Assembly: GCA_000158155.1 (NCBI GenBank) | Contig: DS999406.1 | Span: forward strand, 668,731-732,730 | DNA from: a gamma proteobacterium NOR5-3 | Lineage (GTDB): Bacteria > Pseudomonadota > Gammaproteobacteria > Pseudomonadales > Halieaceae | Reading direction: 5' to 3' | Length of the DNA: 64,000 nt | Made by a program: the position numbers and the translations under genes | Notes under the pieces: generated by a model | The model's input: only the letters and a program-made list of their open reading frames with translations | Databases searched by the model: none | Told to the model about the DNA's origin: nothing | Shown: in pieces, positions 1 to 8,882 of the stretch | Numbering within the stretch: the stretch's first letter is position 1 | How the letters are laid out: each line of letters begins with the position of its first letter

Positions 1-737
1 ATCCCATTACCGTGGTGCTCTCGGAAAAAGGCTGGATTCGTGCGGCGAAGGGCCATGACATGGACCCTGCGACGCTGAGTTACAAGTCCGGGGATAGCTT
101 TAAGCTCGCGGCGCGAGGTCGCAGTAATCAGCCGGCAGTGATTATCGACTCCACGGGCCGGGCTTACACGCTTGCTACCCATAACCTGCCTTCGGCGCGG
201 GGACAGGGTGAGCCGCTTACCGGCCGCATCAATCCGCCTTCGGGAGCAGGCTTTGATGGACTGATGATGGGTGACAACGAGCAGCGCTGTCTGTTGGCAT
301 CAGATGCCGGATATGGCTTTGTGACCACGCTAGCCGAGCTGCAGACCAAAAACCGGGCGGGTAAGGCGGCGTTAAGTCTGCCCGCCGGAGCCAAAGTGGT
401 TAGTCCGGTGCCCATCAATGAAGGTGCGCAGTGGGTAGCGGCGGTGAGCAATGAAGGTCGTTTGTTGTTGTTCCCTCTTGCCGATTTGCCAAGTCTGTCC
501 CGAGGTAAGGGCAATAAAATTATTGCCATACCGGGGCCTCGCGCGCGAGACCGCGAGGAGTACGTCGTTGCCACGGCCGTTTTGAAAGACGACGATGGCT
601 TAACGGTATGGGCAGGCAAGCGACATTTAACCCTCAAGCGCGCTGAGCTTGACCATTACCGGGGAGAGCGCGGGCGTCGGGGCAACAAGTTACCCCGGGG
701 ATTTCAGCGTGTCGAAAGGATGGATGTTGCGGACTGA
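1..737 (+). CDS. parC: DNA topoisomerase IV subunit A, C-terminal part (5' end outside window)
   Basis: The reading frame is open from base 3 and ends at TGA 735-737, so only about the last 244 residues are present. The visible part is the C-terminal DNA-wrapping beta-pinwheel of ParC, with the repeated GRAYTL and GRLLLFPL type blades and the GQGEPLTG stretch. Topoisomerase IV (ParC2ParE2) decatenates daughter chromosomes. The catalytic tyrosine and breakage-reunion domain lie upstream of the window. The C-terminus is Arg/Lys rich before the final MDVAD. An internal GTG at 12 is not a real start. The gene converges on the membrane-protein gene that ends at 757. Confidence 0.95.
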   Translation, partial: PITVVLSEKGWIRAAKGHDMDPATLSYKSGDSFKLAARGRSNQPAVIIDSTGRAYTLATHNLPSARGQGEPLTGRINPPSGAGFDGLMMGDNEQRCLLASDAGYGFVTTLAELQTKNRAGKAALSLPAGAKVVSPVPINEGAQWVAAVSNEGRLLLFPLADLPSLSRGKGNKIIAIPGPRARDREEYVVATAVLKDDDGLTVWAGKRHLTLKRAELDHYRGERGRRGNKLPRGFQRVERMDVAD

Positions 738-756
738 GCAGCTGCGCCTGGCGAGC

Positions 757-2016
757 TCAGGTCGCGGCTTCCCGAGGTTTGATCCGCTCCACAATCATCT
801 GGGCCTGATGCGCTAACAGATTTTCCTGTTCCGGTGAGAGACGCAGAAGCTCAGTAGCTAAGGCGTCGTCTTTGCCATCTTCTGCAAGCACAGCGGCACT
901 GGTCAGCTGTTCATCAGTCAGCGCAGAGTCAGCCAGAAGAATGGCTGGATAGTATTCGTGGCTCAGGCAGGCGTCGCGCAAGTCATCGATAGCACCTTGC
1001 AAATGGAGTTGGGGATAGATGTCCCGGGCTTCGTCGGTACTCTGCTCGCATTGCCCCACAGCCATTGCCAACTCCAGGGACAGACTGGTTCGCTCCTGCA
1101 GGCCCAGGGTGATCAGCGCGATAAGGCGTGCGCAGCTTGCGGCGCGAAGTGCCTCACTGCCCGCATTAGGTTGCCCACTGAAGCTGACAACCAGGCCAAA
1201 GGGGCGCGAAACGATGAGTTCTCCCCGGTAACATTGGGCGGCTGCCTGTACGATTTGTTGCAGCCTGCGGGTATAGCGGTGCAAATTTGACTCACCCAGA
1301 GTGTGCACGTAGCGCGCCAGACTCGCTAAATGGACAAACAGTATGGTTGCCTGCTGAAACTCTGTTGCCGCAGCGGGCACCGGGGCGTGACCCCGAAGCA
1401 TGTCCAGAGGGAGGACTTCTACGCTGCGCCGAAGTCTTGCAATCTCGTTGTCGAATTGTGGGTCCACGGTTTCTGGAAGCGCGAGCTGCGTATCCAGCGC
1501 CAGCAATGAGGTAGCCATACGCTGGGCAAAAACCCGCGTTGCCATAAACACCAGCAGGCTGAGCGCCGCAGCCAGCGCCAACAAAGAGAAGAGAAATCGC
1601 CAGCGACTTTCCTGCCCGGCGCTGCTGTCTACCGAGACCAGCACCTGGCCCGCGATATCCTCGCCTATACGGATCGGAGCGCTGTATTGGGTGAGATTGG
1701 GGGCGTTAATAATGCCAGCGGTGCCCATGGCCATGCCCTCCACGTCCTGAATAGTGATACCGCCGGCGAGGGAGCTGTCGACAAATCGTTGTAGCGAGGC
1801 CCGGGCGCTGAGGAGGTCGCCGCGCTGCAGCGCCTCTCGTACGGTCGCAGACACCTGCTGGGCCAGAGACTCCCCGTACAGCTGTTCACGCTCGTTTTGA
1901 AGGTAGGCGCTTGATGTCGCCGCCAGCCACAGCAGACACAGCCCCACGAGCAGGGCGCAGCCGGCTGCCAGTAGGGGGAGCTGTAGGCTCAGACTGAGAT
2001 CTTTAAAGCGCTGCAT
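757..2016 (-). CDS. Membrane protein with periplasmic sensor-like region and degenerate class III cyclase-like domain
   Basis: I take the ATG at 2016 (MQRFKDLSLS...) because it directly precedes the first membrane segment. The frame stays open to 2133, but that would leave no room for the divergent serB promoter. At 419 residues it has an N-terminal transmembrane helix (about 12-35), an extracytoplasmic region of about 120 residues, a second helix (about 145-165), and a cytoplasmic C-terminal domain. Starting near ATILFVHLASL, that domain resembles a class III nucleotide cyclase, including a GELIVSRPFG stretch where active enzymes have G-D-G. Both metal-binding Asp positions appear lost (His in FVHL, Pro/Phe in RPFG), so it is probably not catalytic. 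Genes of similar type lie between parC and serB in Pseudomonas. Function unknown; a signalling or scaffold role is inferred. Confidence 0.7.
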   Translation of the reverse strand: MQRFKDLSLSLQLPLLAAGCALLVGLCLLWLAATSSAYLQNEREQLYGESLAQQVSATVREALQRGDLLSARASLQRFVDSSLAGGITIQDVEGMAMGTAGIINAPNLTQYSAPIRIGEDIAGQVLVSVDSSAGQESRWRFLFSLLALAAALSLLVFMATRVFAQRMATSLLALDTQLALPETVDPQFDNEIARLRRSVEVLPLDMLRGHAPVPAAATEFQQATILFVHLASLARYVHTLGESNLHRYTRRLQQIVQAAAQCYRGELIVSRPFGLVVSFSGQPNAGSEALRAASCARLIALITLGLQERTSLSLELAMAVGQCEQSTDEARDIYPQLHLQGAIDDLRDACLSHEYYPAILLADSALTDEQLTSAAVLAEDGKDDALATELLRLSPEQENLLAHQAQMIVERIKPREAAT

Positions 2017-2052
2017 GATCGATTCATTAGGATGCTGTTCGGCAAAGTATAA

Positions 2053-2067
2053 GCGTGGGCCCCACGC
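2053..2067. promoter_or_regulatory. Perfect inverted repeat in the serB/membrane-protein divergent gap
   Basis: GCGTGGG-C-CCCACGC is a 7-bp perfect palindrome around one central base. It lies in the 118-bp gap between two divergent genes. It is next to a TATACT-like -10 element on the minus strand (RC of 2047-2052) and upstream of a TAGAAT-like -10 on the plus strand near 2094-2099. An operator is plausible; a chance GC-rich palindrome cannot be excluded. Confidence 0.4.
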
Positions 2068-2134
2068 GGCGTCTTGTTGTCTTAACGGTGAGTTAGAATT
2101 AACAGCCAAAATTTTTGCGTAACGGACACTCATC

Positions 2135-3304
2135 GTGACAACTACGGGTTTTTCTCTGTCGGCAACGCTGCGCTATTCATCGTTGCAGCAACTGCTACCC
2201 GAGCTCTTGCTCGCGGACTCCGTGCAATTCCTTGCGGAACCTCCCGCTCTGCTTGTGCACAGCGAGACGAACGACGCGTCCCCGGGTGATCGGGTTGCCG
2301 CCGGACTGTCGCGGTTGGGATTGAGCTGGCAGGCCCAAAGCGCTGCAAATGCCACAGAGTATGGCGACCTGGCGCTCTATCAGCAGGCAGACGCAGTGCT
2401 TACTCTCATTGTGCCCGCGGGTGCGGGTCTCCCTTCGGAGCTTACCGCGACGCTGGCGGAATGGGATTTAGAGCTGCGCGGCCTGCGCAGGCTATCGCCG
2501 GCAGCGCCCGGGCAGGAGTTGGCTTTGGAGCTGTATCTGGATGATTGGTTCCGCTGTGCTGCCCGACGAGAGGCCCTGCAGGCCTTGGCGGTACGCTGGG
2601 AGGTTGATCTGACGCTGGCGCCCAGCGACAGCAAGCGTCCCCGGCGGCGATTAATTGCTTTTGACATGGATTCAACGCTGATTCAGTGCGAGGTCATTGA
2701 TGAACTTGCGCGGCGTGCCGGCGTTGGTGATGAGGTGGCAGCGGTCACCGCGCGCGCCATGCGGGGAGAGCTCGATTTTCGCAGTAGCTTTCGGGAGCGG
2801 ATGCGCAAATTACGGGGCTTGCCTGCCGCAGAAATTCAGGAGGTGGGCGCGAACCTGCCGCTCATGCCCGGCGCCCGTTCATTGCTGCGTACCTTGCGCG
2901 CCCAGGGCCACTACACGGTGATTTTGTCCGGCGGCTTCGACTACTTTGCGCAGCAGGTGCAGGCGCAAATCGGCATTCATGAAGTGCATGCCAATGAGCT
3001 TCAGATTATTGATGATCAGCTAAGCGGAGAGGTGGACGGCGAGATAGTCGATGGTGAGCGCAAGGTCCTGCTGCTTACCGAGATCGCAAAGCGCGAGGGC
3101 TTTGATCTTGCTGACACGGTAGCGGTGGGTGACGGCGCAAACGATTTGCCCATGTTGGCGACAGCGGGCCTGGGCGTTGCATTTCACGCCAAGCCCCTGG
3201 TACGTAAAACAGCCCCCTGCGCTGTGAGCCACAGCAACCTTGAAGCCTTGTTGTATGTTCTGGGCGTGCCTCGCGGCGGCCGGCTAGATATCGGTCCAAA
3301 TTGA
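2135..3304 (+). CDS. serB: Phosphoserine phosphatase
   Basis: Catalyses the last step of serine synthesis, phosphoserine to serine plus phosphate, in the cytoplasm. The 389-residue protein starts at GTG 2135. An N-terminal ACT-like regulatory region (about 1-165) is followed by a HAD-family phosphatase domain. The nucleophile motif DMDST is at about 177-181, and GDGANDL near residue 333 is the Mg-binding motif III. ILSGGF supplies the motif II Ser. The length fits the long SerB form of Pseudomonas and relatives. The last 21 bp overlap the convergent PilZ-like gene, so the 3' ends share DNA. The gene is divergent from the cyclase-like membrane gene. Confidence 0.95.
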   Translation: MTTTGFSLSATLRYSSLQQLLPELLLADSVQFLAEPPALLVHSETNDASPGDRVAAGLSRLGLSWQAQSAANATEYGDLALYQQADAVLTLIVPAGAGLPSELTATLAEWDLELRGLRRLSPAAPGQELALELYLDDWFRCAARREALQALAVRWEVDLTLAPSDSKRPRRRLIAFDMDSTLIQCEVIDELARRAGVGDEVAAVTARAMRGELDFRSSFRERMRKLRGLPAAEIQEVGANLPLMPGARSLLRTLRAQGHYTVILSGGFDYFAQQVQAQIGIHEVHANELQIIDDQLSGEVDGEIVDGERKVLLLTEIAKREGFDLADTVAVGDGANDLPMLATAGLGVAFHAKPLVRKTAPCAVSHSNLEALLYVLGVPRGGRLDIGPN

Positions 3305-5113
3305 ATCAAACGCCGCGGTAGGCAACTGCTCGCGTTTGGAGCTCTCAATATCGTCGTCCAGCTGGCGCAGATACTCAAAGTCCATCTGGCTGAAATATCC
3401 GGTGGATGACACCTGACGCTTGAGTTTGACCAGTGCGGAGTCCTCTTCGCGGGTTACGGTAATACGTTGTCCTTCTTTAAACACCATGCGCGGCACGAGC
3501 AGTGTGTGCGCCTGACCCACCAGCGGTATTTCGGGCAGAAGCAGTACCCGGATTGGCTTTGATAGCGCTCCATCGGGCATCTTGATTTGCGCCGCATAGG
3601 CGCCGCCGCGGGGGCTGATGAGTTCCAGGCCCAGCAAAGTGGGCGCGTGCTTTACCTGGCTTACCCAGCGTATCACCGCGATAGTCCAGTCCGCCTGCTC
3701 CATCTGTGCTTCGCGCATGCAAACGAGATCGCCAATGTGAATGCCATCGGGAGGATCCGTCCACTCGACACAGTAGCCACCGGGGCTCGTGTTCGTGGTT
3801 TTTACAGAATAAACCGTATGGCGCACGGGCTTTTGAACGGGGGAGTTTTGCTCTTCGGTCAGTTTTGAGAGTTTGTCGACAGCCACGCCGAGGTCTATTT
3901 CTTCGTCGGGTGCATGCTCCTCTATTTCGTCTTCCGCGTTCGCCTCTTGCCATTTGTCGCCATGACTTGCCCGACTCAGGAAAGGATTTTGATTATCCGT
4001 GGAAAACTCTGAAACATCGTAGTCCAGGCCGTGGAAGACTTCATCGAGACTGCGCTCTCCGGCGACAAAATAATGCACATTGCTTAAGCCGGTGGCGATG
4101 TGCAGTGTGCTGCGGGACTCTTGACGATTGAAGTTACGCTGGCTGATCTCTCCGAGAGATTTGATCAGATGCTCCAGAAGATTGGTATCCAGCCGTGTTT
4201 CCCGATCAAACTCGATAACGCGCAGGCCCTGGGTGCCGCGGGATTTCTTGAGTTCTTCAAGGTGCGCGATCAGGGCCTTGGTGTTGATGTAGCGAAACTG
4301 CGTGCTGCCGCGTCGTACCAGCAATTCCGCGAAAGCCGGCCCCTGATCACTCAACATGTCCACGGCGAACAAGCCATCGCCAAGCTCTGGATCCTGCAGT
4401 TCCGCAAGGTCCCGCCATTCCTGAAAAGCACGATAGGCACCGGTGATGTCGTGCTGCCGGAGCTGGTTGGGTTTGGAGCAGGCCAATAGCAAAGCGGGCA
4501 GGTATTCCTGCGCAATATTGCTGCGCGTGCCCCGAAGAGCGTCATCTACCGGCAGGCGCGCAAGCTGTTGTCGCTCGCTGAGGGAATACAATTGATGCAA
4601 GCCCGCCCAGCCGTTGAGTTCTACCGGCTGATACAGGATGTAAGCGACGAGTATGCGCTGTCCCGAGAGGGTCATTGCCCGGTGCAGGGATTCACAGGCG
4701 AGCTTGGCAGGGTTAACGCCGGTGACGCTGCTGTTGTCCTGAATCGTGTGTACCGCGCAGAGGGTGTAGCCAGCTGCCGCCAGGGAGCACAGATCGGTAA
4801 TCAGATCGGCTTGAATCTGTTTGTCGTTATCCAGAATGATGGGCTGGTTCAAACATCCCCGAATCAATGCCGAGAGCACTGTATCTATGGGCGCACGCAG
4901 CAGCTCCAGTAACGCGAAGCGTTCCTGAGGCGGGAGAGTCACGCGATTGAGCTCAGATACCGCATTGCGAAGGCCGGATCCGGCCTTTACGGGGCTGCCA
5001 AGGGGTAGCTCTTGAACCCAGCTCTCCACGGCTCCAAAGGTGCAGTCAAACAAACTGCAGCTCTTGAGATCCTGCTGTGGGAGACGCAGGCCTGAATGTT
5101 TTGTTGGCGTCAT
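3284..5113 (-). CDS. Large PilZ-like domain protein, possible c-di-GMP-related
   Basis: The 609-residue soluble protein starts at ATG 5113, preceded by AAGGA at good spacing. The frame extends to a GTG at 5149 without a better ribosome site. The first ~380 residues form an alpha-rich region I cannot assign. An acidic linker follows (around EDEIEEHAPDEE). The C-terminal ~170 residues look PilZ-like: NTSPGG fits the (D/N)xSxxG part of the c-di-GMP pocket, followed by a GDLVCMREA strand and a GLELISP strand. I do not see the RxxxR half of the pocket. No signal peptide or membrane helix is visible. Its end overlaps serB by 21 bp and its start faces efp. Product role unknown. Confidence 0.75.
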   Translation of the reverse strand: MTPTKHSGLRLPQQDLKSCSLFDCTFGAVESWVQELPLGSPVKAGSGLRNAVSELNRVTLPPQERFALLELLRAPIDTVLSALIRGCLNQPIILDNDKQIQADLITDLCSLAAAGYTLCAVHTIQDNSSVTGVNPAKLACESLHRAMTLSGQRILVAYILYQPVELNGWAGLHQLYSLSERQQLARLPVDDALRGTRSNIAQEYLPALLLACSKPNQLRQHDITGAYRAFQEWRDLAELQDPELGDGLFAVDMLSDQGPAFAELLVRRGSTQFRYINTKALIAHLEELKKSRGTQGLRVIEFDRETRLDTNLLEHLIKSLGEISQRNFNRQESRSTLHIATGLSNVHYFVAGERSLDEVFHGLDYDVSEFSTDNQNPFLSRASHGDKWQEANAEDEIEEHAPDEEIDLGVAVDKLSKLTEEQNSPVQKPVRHTVYSVKTTNTSPGGYCVEWTDPPDGIHIGDLVCMREAQMEQADWTIAVIRWVSQVKHAPTLLGLELISPRGGAYAAQIKMPDGALSKPIRVLLLPEIPLVGQAHTLLVPRMVFKEGQRITVTREEDSALVKLKRQVSSTGYFSQMDFEYLRQLDDDIESSKREQLPTAAFDSIWTDI

Positions 5114-5214
5114 GGCGCCCAGTCCTTCTCTGCCGGGTGCGAATTTCACTGAGCATAGCTCAACTGCAGGCCATCGCGCTAACTTGAAACACTGATTTTG
5201 CGAAGCCGGTGCGG

Positions 5215-5220
5215 TATGAT
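5215..5220 (+). promoter_or_regulatory. Candidate -10 element for efp
   Basis: TATGAT lies 31 bp before the efp start codon. The -35 region is not clearly conserved. The element sits in the gap between the PilZ-like gene (minus) and efp (plus), so it is the only obvious place for an efp promoter. Confidence 0.35.
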
Positions 5221-5251
5221 CGCGCGCGTTGATTATCAGGGGTGCACAGGT

Positions 5252-5824
5252 ATGGCCAATTTCTCAACCAATGAATTTCGCTCTGGCCTCAAGGTAATGC
5301 TGGATGGGGATCCCTGCAGCATTCTGGAAAATGAATTCGTCAAGCCCGGAAAAGGCCAGGCCTTTAACCGCGTACGCATGCGAAATCTCAAGACCGGTCG
5401 TGTCTGGGATCGGACTTTTAAGTCCGGCGAAACACTTGAAGGTGCGGACGTCATGGATATGACCATGGAGTACCTCTACACCGACGGTGAGTTCTGGTTC
5501 TTCATGGAGCCTAATACCTACGAGCAGTATCAGGCGGACGCCGCTGCGGTGGGCGATACACAAAAGTGGCTGAAAGAGCAGGAGCCCTGTGAGGTTACTC
5601 TCTACAACGGGACTCCGCTGTCCGTGACGCCTCCGAACTTTGTGGAGCTGGAGATCATTGAGACCGATCCCGGACTCAAGGGAGACACAGCTCAGGGTGG
5701 CAGCAAGCCGGCGACGCTCAGCACAGGCGCTGTTGTTCGTGTGCCTCTGTTCATCTCTCAAGGCGAAGTGATTCGAGTAGATACCCGCTCCGGAGATTAT
5801 GTCGCCCGCGCGAGCAAGAGCTGA
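5252..5824 (+). CDS. efp: Translation elongation factor P
   Basis: EF-P relieves ribosome stalling at consecutive prolines. The 190-residue protein starts at ATG 5252 (MANFSTNEF), with GGGGT a few bases upstream; an in-frame start at 5198 would add a non-homologous tail. The KOW-like N-domain carries the loop FVKPGKGQ, with Lys34 at the tip. That is the residue beta-lysylated by EpmA in enterobacteria. Two OB-type domains follow and the length is typical. The modifying-enzyme gene starts one base after the stop codon, which supports the Lys34 type of modification rather than Arg32 rhamnosylation (EarP). Confidence 0.97.
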   Translation: MANFSTNEFRSGLKVMLDGDPCSILENEFVKPGKGQAFNRVRMRNLKTGRVWDRTFKSGETLEGADVMDMTMEYLYTDGEFWFFMEPNTYEQYQADAAAVGDTQKWLKEQEPCEVTLYNGTPLSVTPPNFVELEIIETDPGLKGDTAQGGSKPATLSTGAVVRVPLFISQGEVIRVDTRSGDYVARASKS

Positions 5825-5825
5825 G

Positions 5826-6782
5826 ATGAGCGACTGGCGGCCGGGTGCAACCCGCGCCGCACTGCAGGCCCGAGGCGAGATTTTCGCCCGGATCCGACAA
5901 TTCTTTGCCGACAGACAGGTTCTTGAAGTCGATACCCCGGTGCTGTCGCGCTTTGGTGTGACTGACCCGGCTATCGAGCCGCTGCGCCTGGCGCCGTCGC
6001 AGGCACAGCCCTCATCGATGTTCCTGCAAAGCTCCCCGGAATTTGCCATGAAGCGACTGCTTGCCGCCGGCAGCGGGCCCATTTATCAGTTGGGAAAAGC
6101 GTTTCGCGATGGCGAAATCGGCGCACGGCACAACCCGGAATTCACCTTATTGGAGTGGTATCGTCCGGGTTTTGGCCTGGAGCAATTGATTCAGGAAGTC
6201 GGGGAGCTGGTCTGCGAATGTCTCGGCCGCGACGCCTGGGACGTCATGAGCTATCAGGCCCTTTTCCAAGAGATTCTAGGCGTAGACCCCTGGACCGTCA
6301 CCGCGTCGCAGCTTCAAGAGGTGGCCGCACAGCATCTGGATGTGGGCGAGCTTGAGCTGGATTACGACGGCTGGCTGGATCTGCTCATGAGTCATGTGCT
6401 GGAGCCTGTGCTTGCGAGTCGGGGTTTGCAGTTTGTCTGTGACTATCCGCCCTCTCAGGCGGCGCTGGCGCGCTGCGTCGATCGAGATGGGCGCGTTGTT
6501 GCACAGCGTTTTGAGCTATACGTGGACGGTATCGAGCTGGCCAATGGCTACGCTGAGTTGCTCGATGCCAAAGAATTAATAGCGCGTGCGGCCAGCGATA
6601 ATACTCTCCGAAAGTTGTCGGGTCAGGAGCCCCGGGCCCTGGATTCACGACTGGTTGCGGCCATGCAGGAGGGCCTGCCAGATTGCAGCGGCGTGGCTCT
6701 TGGGGTTGATCGTTTGCTCATGGCCAAGCTCGGTGCAGATCGTCTTTCGGCCGTAATGCCATTTGACTGGACTTGCGCTTAG
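5826..6782 (+). CDS. epmA: EF-P--(R)-beta-lysine ligase
   Basis: A paralogue of the class II lysyl-tRNA synthetase catalytic core without the anticodon-binding domain. The 318 residues begin at ATG 5826, one base after the efp stop, so the two genes are translationally coupled. Class II signatures are visible: motif 2-like FRDGEIGARHNPEFTLLEWY at about residues 96-115, and motif 3-like GVALGVDRLLM near the end. EpmA adenylates beta-lysine and joins it to Lys34 of EF-P. The aminomutase partner EpmB is not in this window, so it must lie elsewhere or alpha-lysine must be used. The gene converges on the thioesterase gene with a 16-bp gap. Confidence 0.95.
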   Translation: MSDWRPGATRAALQARGEIFARIRQFFADRQVLEVDTPVLSRFGVTDPAIEPLRLAPSQAQPSSMFLQSSPEFAMKRLLAAGSGPIYQLGKAFRDGEIGARHNPEFTLLEWYRPGFGLEQLIQEVGELVCECLGRDAWDVMSYQALFQEILGVDPWTVTASQLQEVAAQHLDVGELELDYDGWLDLLMSHVLEPVLASRGLQFVCDYPPSQAALARCVDRDGRVVAQRFELYVDGIELANGYAELLDAKELIARAASDNTLRKLSGQEPRALDSRLVAAMQEGLPDCSGVALGVDRLLMAKLGADRLSAVMPFDWTCA

Positions 6783-6798
6783 CTGCGTCTTGGCGCCC

Positions 6799-7251
6799 CT
6801 ACTGCTGTGGCTCTATATGCAGGATCGCCGGGCCGTAGGTTTCGAGAAACTCTTTCGGAAGCCGGCGGGGTTTCCCGGAGCTAATCTCAATACAGGCGAA
6901 ACGCACCTCTGCGCGAAGCAAGGTCGCGCCGTCGCCCACTCTGCGGACCTGAAAATGCCGGGTCATGGTCAAACGATTGTCCCAATGGGTAATCCAGGTT
7001 GCAGTGTCAATCTCATCGTCAAGATGCGAAGCCTTTAGATAGCGGTAGTTGCCTTCGACCACTGCCATGGCGCGATCGAGACGATGGTACGCATCGATAT
7101 CCATGCCAAGGCTGGCCGAGTGCTCCCAGGCGCATTCTTCACACCAGCGTACGTAGATGGTGTTATTGGTGTGTTGCAAGGCATCCACGTCCGCCGCTGC
7201 GACCTGCGTGCGGCGCACAAAAGGTTCGGCATAATCCCAGTCATCGCTCAC
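6799..7251 (-). CDS. Hotdog-fold acyl-CoA thioesterase (4-hydroxybenzoyl-CoA thioesterase/YbgC-like)
   Basis: The 150-residue protein starts at GTG 7251. The N-terminal stretch DVDALQHTNNTIYVRW has the Asp...His-x-Asn-Asn-x-x-Tyr signature of this thioesterase subfamily, with the catalytic Asp near residue 21. It probably hydrolyses short or aromatic acyl-CoA thioesters in the cytoplasm; the actual substrate cannot be read from sequence. It begins 9 bp after the nhaC stop on the same strand, so the two are likely cotranscribed. Confidence 0.85.
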   Translation of the reverse strand: MSDDWDYAEPFVRRTQVAAADVDALQHTNNTIYVRWCEECAWEHSASLGMDIDAYHRLDRAMAVVEGNYRYLKASHLDDEIDTATWITHWDNRLTMTRHFQVRRVGDGATLLRAEVRFACIEISSGKPRRLPKEFLETYGPAILHIEPQQ

Positions 7252-7260
7252 GGTGAATGC

Positions 7261-8739
7261 CTAGGCAGGTGTCGCGACCGGGCCTGCCTCGGGCGCCTGC
7301 TCCAGGGGCTTCTGGGCAATGCCGCTTACCCCGTAGGCAATCGCTATGATCGGACAGGCAATATTGAAGATGGCAAAAGGCGCATAGACCACGGTGGCAA
7401 CCCCCAGCGTTGCGGACATATAGGCGCCGCAGGTGTTCCAGGGAATGAGCGCCGATGTGATGGTCGCGGAATCTTCCAGCGTTCGTGACAGGTTGAGGGG
7501 TGACAGCCCGTACTCTTTGTAAGCGTCGCGATACATTCGCCCGGGAAGAGCCAGGGCCATAAACTGATCAGCGGCAAGAACATTGGTCGATATGCAGGTC
7601 GCAACCGTGGTTGCCACCAGGGAGCCAGTCCCTTTGACCATGCGCAGGGCCCGCCGGAGCCAGTAGTTGATAATTCCGGTGCGCTCGAGAATGCCGCCAA
7701 AGCCCAGGGCGCAGATGATCAGCCACACGGTGTTGAGCATGCTGCTCATACCGCCTTTGCTCAACAGCGCATCCAAAAACTCATTGCCGCTGTTGGACTC
7801 GTAGCCCGCAAACAGCGCGATCCACACACCCTTAACCAGTGCCACGCCCCGGGAGAGCTCCTCGTCCCCCGCCAGTCCCTGCACTACGTCGGGCTGAAAG
7901 ATCAGCGCAAAGACACCGCCGGCCAGGGCGCTGATGAGGATCGCCGGATAGGCAGGGAATCGCTTGTAGACCAGAAACAACATCAACAGCAGAGGAAGCA
8001 GCAGATGCAGTCCGATATTGAATTCAATCTGCAGACTGCTTTGCAGCGCCTCAATCTCCTGCGGTGTTGAGGCCTCACCGCCGCCGATGAGGGCGAAGAC
8101 CGTCAGGGCGATAGCGAAGCTGGGTACGGTGGTCCAGAGCATGTGCCGGATATGTTCGAAGAGATCGACTCCGGCCACGGCGGATGCCAGGTTGGTGGTG
8201 TCGGACATGGGCGACAGTTTGTCGCCAAAGTAGGCGCCAGAGATGATGGCGCCTGCGGCGATAGCGGGTGATAGGTCGAAGCTCCCGGCAATCCCCATAA
8301 GACCAATGCCCAGGGTTCCGGCGACGGTCCAGGAGCTACCGACGCTGATGGCCACAATGGCGCAGATCAGGGCGCTGGCGGCATAGAAAATCTGCGGGTT
8401 GAGGATCTGCACACCGTAGTAAATCATGGTGGGAACAGTGCCGGAGAGTATCCAGGTGCCAATGAGCATGCCTACTACAAGGAGAATCAGAGTGGGACCC
8501 AGTCCTACACCGATGCCGTCGATGATGCCCTCCTGAGCTTCTCGCCAGCGAATGCCTGTGCGCTGTCCCACCAATGCCGCTATCCCGGTCGCGAGCACCA
8601 GGGCGATCTGATTGGCGCCGTAGGACGCATCGGAGCCAAACAGGAAGACGGATAAAGCCAGCATGGCGATAAGCATTACGATGGGCGCGGCGGCCAGCGC
8701 CGGCGTCAGTCGTTCATTGTGGTGTTGCGTTGTGCTCAA
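7261..8739 (-). CDS. nhaC: NhaC-family Na+/H+ antiporter
   Basis: An inner-membrane secondary transporter expected to exchange sodium for protons. The 492 residues contain about 11-12 hydrophobic helices and the family-type segments GAYFGDKLSPMSDTTN and CGAYMSATLG. The start is my choice: TTG 8739 has AAGGTGA at the right distance (8744-8754 on the reverse strand) and gives a normal family length. The frame stays open to 8949, but the extra residues are non-membrane and overlap the divergent EamA gene. The carrier fits a marine, sodium-rich setting. The thioesterase gene follows closely. Confidence 0.88.
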   Translation of the reverse strand: MSTTQHHNERLTPALAAAPIVMLIAMLALSVFLFGSDASYGANQIALVLATGIAALVGQRTGIRWREAQEGIIDGIGVGLGPTLILLVVGMLIGTWILSGTVPTMIYYGVQILNPQIFYAASALICAIVAISVGSSWTVAGTLGIGLMGIAGSFDLSPAIAAGAIISGAYFGDKLSPMSDTTNLASAVAGVDLFEHIRHMLWTTVPSFAIALTVFALIGGGEASTPQEIEALQSSLQIEFNIGLHLLLPLLLMLFLVYKRFPAYPAILISALAGGVFALIFQPDVVQGLAGDEELSRGVALVKGVWIALFAGYESNSGNEFLDALLSKGGMSSMLNTVWLIICALGFGGILERTGIINYWLRRALRMVKGTGSLVATTVATCISTNVLAADQFMALALPGRMYRDAYKEYGLSPLNLSRTLEDSATITSALIPWNTCGAYMSATLGVATVVYAPFAIFNIACPIIAIAYGVSGIAQKPLEQAPEAGPVATPA

Positions 8740-8882
8740 AACCTGATCACCTTCGCCAAAAGATTGTGAGGATGCCGCAAAAGGCGCCGGTGGTACAGGG
8801 AGGCTACTAAAAACGCGGCCCAATGCCGCCGCCTTAAGTACACTGCCCGGGACAGAAACATGGCTGTGGATGTGAAACAACG

